Shown here: in pieces, positions 62,448-64,000 of the stretch
How positions within the stretch are numbered: the stretch's first letter is position 1
Layout: every line of letters starts with the position of its first letter
From: Hyphomicrobiales bacterium
GTDB taxonomy: Bacteria > Pseudomonadota > Alphaproteobacteria > Rhizobiales > Rhizobiaceae
Direction of reading: 5' to 3'
Assembly (NCBI GenBank): GCA_900473795.1
Contig: UCMT01000018.1
Coordinates: forward strand, 98,612-162,611
Length of the DNA: 64,000 nucleotides
The notes under the pieces: model-generated
Database searches by the model: none
What the model was told of the DNA's origin: nothing
Seen by the model: only the letters and a program-made list of their open reading frames with translations
Translations under genes and position numbers: made by a program

Positions 62448-63905
62448 ATGTATCTGGGGATCGACCTCGGCACGTCCGGGGTAAAGGCGCTGTTGATCGA
62501 TGACGGCCAGCGGGTCATCGGTTCGGCATCGGGCGCCATCGACGTCTCGCGTCCGCATCCAGGCTGGTCGGAGCAGGATCCGGCGGATTGGATCCGGGCG
62601 ACGGAAGAGGCGATCGCCGGGCTGAAGGCGTCCCATCCGGCAGAACTCGCCGCCGTCAGAGGCATCGGCCTTTCCGGCCACATGCACGGGGCGACACTGC
62701 TCGACGATCAGGACAAGGTGCTGCGCCCCTGCATCCTCTGGAACGATACGCGCAGTTTCAAACAGGCGGCGGCCCTGGATGCCGATCCCCAGTTCCGCGC
62801 CCTGACTGGCAATATCGTTTTTCCCGGGTTCACCGCGCCGAAGCTGGTCTGGGTTGCCGAAAACGAACCGGAAATCTTTGCCAAGCTCCGTTGGGTACTC
62901 CTGCCCAAGGATTACCTGCGTCTCTGGCTGACCGGCGAGCATATCTCCGAGATGTCCGATTCTGCCGGGACCTCCTGGCTGGACACCGGCAAGCGCGCCT
63001 GGTCGGAAAGCCTGATTTCCGCAACCGGCCTTAAGGAGCGCAACATGCCGAGTCTGGTGGAAGGCACGGAGGCGGGCGGCATATTGAAGAGCGATCTCGC
63101 GGCTCAGTGGGGCATGGGCTCAGGCGTTGTCGTTGCCGGTGGTGCCGGCGACAACGCGGCCTCCGCCTGCGGCATGGGCACGGTCGGCGAGGGAAATGCC
63201 TTCGTCTCGCTCGGCACCTCCGGCGTCCTGTTCGCCGCCAATTCCAGCTATCTGCCCAATCCGGCAAGCGCCGTGCACGCCTTCTGCCACGCGCTTCCCG
63301 AAACATGGCACCAGATGGGCGTCATCCTGTCGGCGACCGACGCGCTCAACTGGCATTCCGGCGTGACCGGCAAAAGTGCCGGCGAACTGACGGGGGAACT
63401 CGGCGACACGCTGAAGGCGCCGTCGGGCGTGACCTTCCTGCCTTATCTTTCCGGCGAACGCACGCCGCACAACGATGCCGCCATCCGCGGCGTCTTCGCC
63501 GGGCTCGGCCACGAAAGCAGTCGCGTCGTGCTGACCCAGGCGGTGCTCGAAGGTGTGTCCTTTGCCCTGCGCGATAGCCTGGAAGCGTTGCGGGCCGCCG
63601 GCACCAATCTTACCCGGGTCACCGCCATCGGCGGCGGTTCGCGCTCGCGCTACTGGTTGAAATCGATCGCGACCGCGCTCGGCATTCCCGTCGATATCCC
63701 GGCGGATGGCGATTTCGGCGCTGCCTTCGGTGCTGCCCGCCTCGGTCTCGTCGCCGCAACCAAGGCCGCCCCGTTGTCGGTCTTCACCGCCCCCGCGACC
63801 GCCGAAACCGTTCAGCCCGACGCCTCGCTCAAGGGGGCGTATGAAGATGCCTATCAGCGCTATCGCCGGCTCTATCCCGCGATCAAGTCGGTGACTGCAA
63901 ACTAG
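62448..63905 (+). CDS. xylB: Xylulokinase
   Basis: Phosphorylates D-xylulose with ATP to feed the pentose phosphate pathway. 485 residues of the FGGY carbohydrate kinase family: YLGIDLGTSGVKALLID as the phosphate-binding start, LSGHMHGATLLD and LRPCILWNDTRS in domain 1, GAGDNAASACGMGTV for the domain 2 catalytic region and GGGSRSRYWLKSIATAL for the adenosine motif. SGHMHG is the xylulokinase-type substrate loop. ATG 62448 (AGGGAGA 10 bp upstream) follows the LacI stop by 10 bp; a longer open frame overlaps the LacI gene and is rejected. It resembles rhizobial XylB, and xylA may follow outside the window. Confidence 0.94.
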   Translation: MYLGIDLGTSGVKALLIDDGQRVIGSASGAIDVSRPHPGWSEQDPADWIRATEEAIAGLKASHPAELAAVRGIGLSGHMHGATLLDDQDKVLRPCILWNDTRSFKQAAALDADPQFRALTGNIVFPGFTAPKLVWVAENEPEIFAKLRWVLLPKDYLRLWLTGEHISEMSDSAGTSWLDTGKRAWSESLISATGLKERNMPSLVEGTEAGGILKSDLAAQWGMGSGVVVAGGAGDNAASACGMGTVGEGNAFVSLGTSGVLFAANSSYLPNPASAVHAFCHALPETWHQMGVILSATDALNWHSGVTGKSAGELTGELGDTLKAPSGVTFLPYLSGERTPHNDAAIRGVFAGLGHESSRVVLTQAVLEGVSFALRDSLEALRAAGTNLTRVTAIGGGSRSRYWLKSIATALGIPVDIPADGDFGAAFGAARLGLVAATKAAPLSVFTAPATAETVQPDASLKGAYEDAYQRYRRLYPAIKSVTAN

Positions 63906-63911
63906 AAAGTT

Positions 63912-64000
63912 GCCCCTCACCCTAACCCTCTCCCCGCAAGCGGGGAGAGGGGACAACAGAAGGTGCGGCATCTCCTTCGCCCCGCTTGCGGGGAGAAGGT
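63912..64000. repeat. RIME-like mosaic repeat cut by the window edge
   Basis: Begins GCCCCTCACCCTAACCCTCT and CCCCGCAAGCGGGGAGAGGGG at 63912-63952, then the right module CTTCGCCCCGCTTGCGGGGA up to the edge at 64000. It is the closest relative here of the element at 58231 and shares its left module nearly base for base. It follows xylB by 6 bp. Confidence 0.85.

Noticed and set aside
1..64000. CRISPR array, prophage, insertion sequence, rRNA or tRNA genes
   Set aside because: No direct-repeat array with spacers, no transposase or integrase-like product, and no GGTTCGAATCC-type tRNA arm or rRNA segment was seen in reading the window.

Overview
This 64 kb window looks like chromosomal DNA of a Rhizobiaceae bacterium (Rhizobium/Agrobacterium/Sinorhizobium relatives). 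Evidence is the high-GC, GCC/CTG-rich coding sequence, the short overlapping-operon style, four RIME-like intergenic mosaic repeats, and gene sets typical of the group: glnT-purU, an aerobic cob cluster, a pha-type multisubunit cation/proton antiporter with fused A and B subunits, and a PrsDE-like type I exporter. I see no phage, transposase, CRISPR array, rRNA or tRNA gene. The genus cannot be fixed from sequence reading alone.

Layout. 1-4.2 kb: truncated glnT (type III glutamine synthetase), purU and a fused dihydroxyacetone kinase. 4.2-14 kb: an FAD oxidoreductase and a LacI regulator on the minus strand, diverging across a perfect 18-bp operator from an operon of Gfo/Idh dehydrogenase, TIM-barrel isomerase/epimerase, a complete ABC sugar importer (binding protein, two permeases, ATPase) and an SDR dehydrogenase. 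This is a carbohydrate uptake and oxidation locus of unknown substrate. 14.1-17.2 kb: a one-domain ModE-like regulator convergent with modABC, with ModE-like half-sites at both promoters. 17.3-22.1 kb: ung, a DMT exporter, and the PrsDE-like exporter pair. 22.5-29.7 kb: cobF and cobGHIJ-K-LM, which together cover every step from precorrin-2 to hydrogenobyrinate. cobK is inverted inside the cluster and overlaps both neighbours. 29.7-35.7 kb: the pha antiporter operon, minus strand.

36-43.8 kb: an OmpR-type two-component pair, an orphan NodT-family outer membrane factor, a small coiled-coil protein, a CHASE-PAS-GGDEF-EAL protein and a DUF3008 protein. 43.9-49 kb: an ATP-dependent DNA ligase with its partner nuclease, a nucleoside hydrolase and a DadA-like amino acid dehydrogenase. 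49.1-53.6 kb: a His/Glu-rich membrane-anchored protein of unknown function, a twin palindromic repeat, a DUF1328 protein, and lysS and gltX separated by a RIME-like repeat. 54-56 kb: a TerC family gene whose leader can form a hairpin whose loop pairs with the Shine-Dalgarno region, and an AraC-GyrI regulator. 56.1-60 kb: a TetR regulator diverging from an EmrAB-type pump across two palindromic operators. 60.1-64 kb: a Tat-type metallophosphoesterase, a second LacI regulator and xylulokinase, ending in a RIME-like repeat cut by the window edge.

Most of the window is ordinary rhizobial metabolism. The parts most worth a second look are the terC leader structure, the cobK/cobL start-codon overlap, the sugar locus with its operator, the ModE half-sites, the twin TetR operators, and an apparently gene-less 660-bp gap that ends in a plus-strand terminator.
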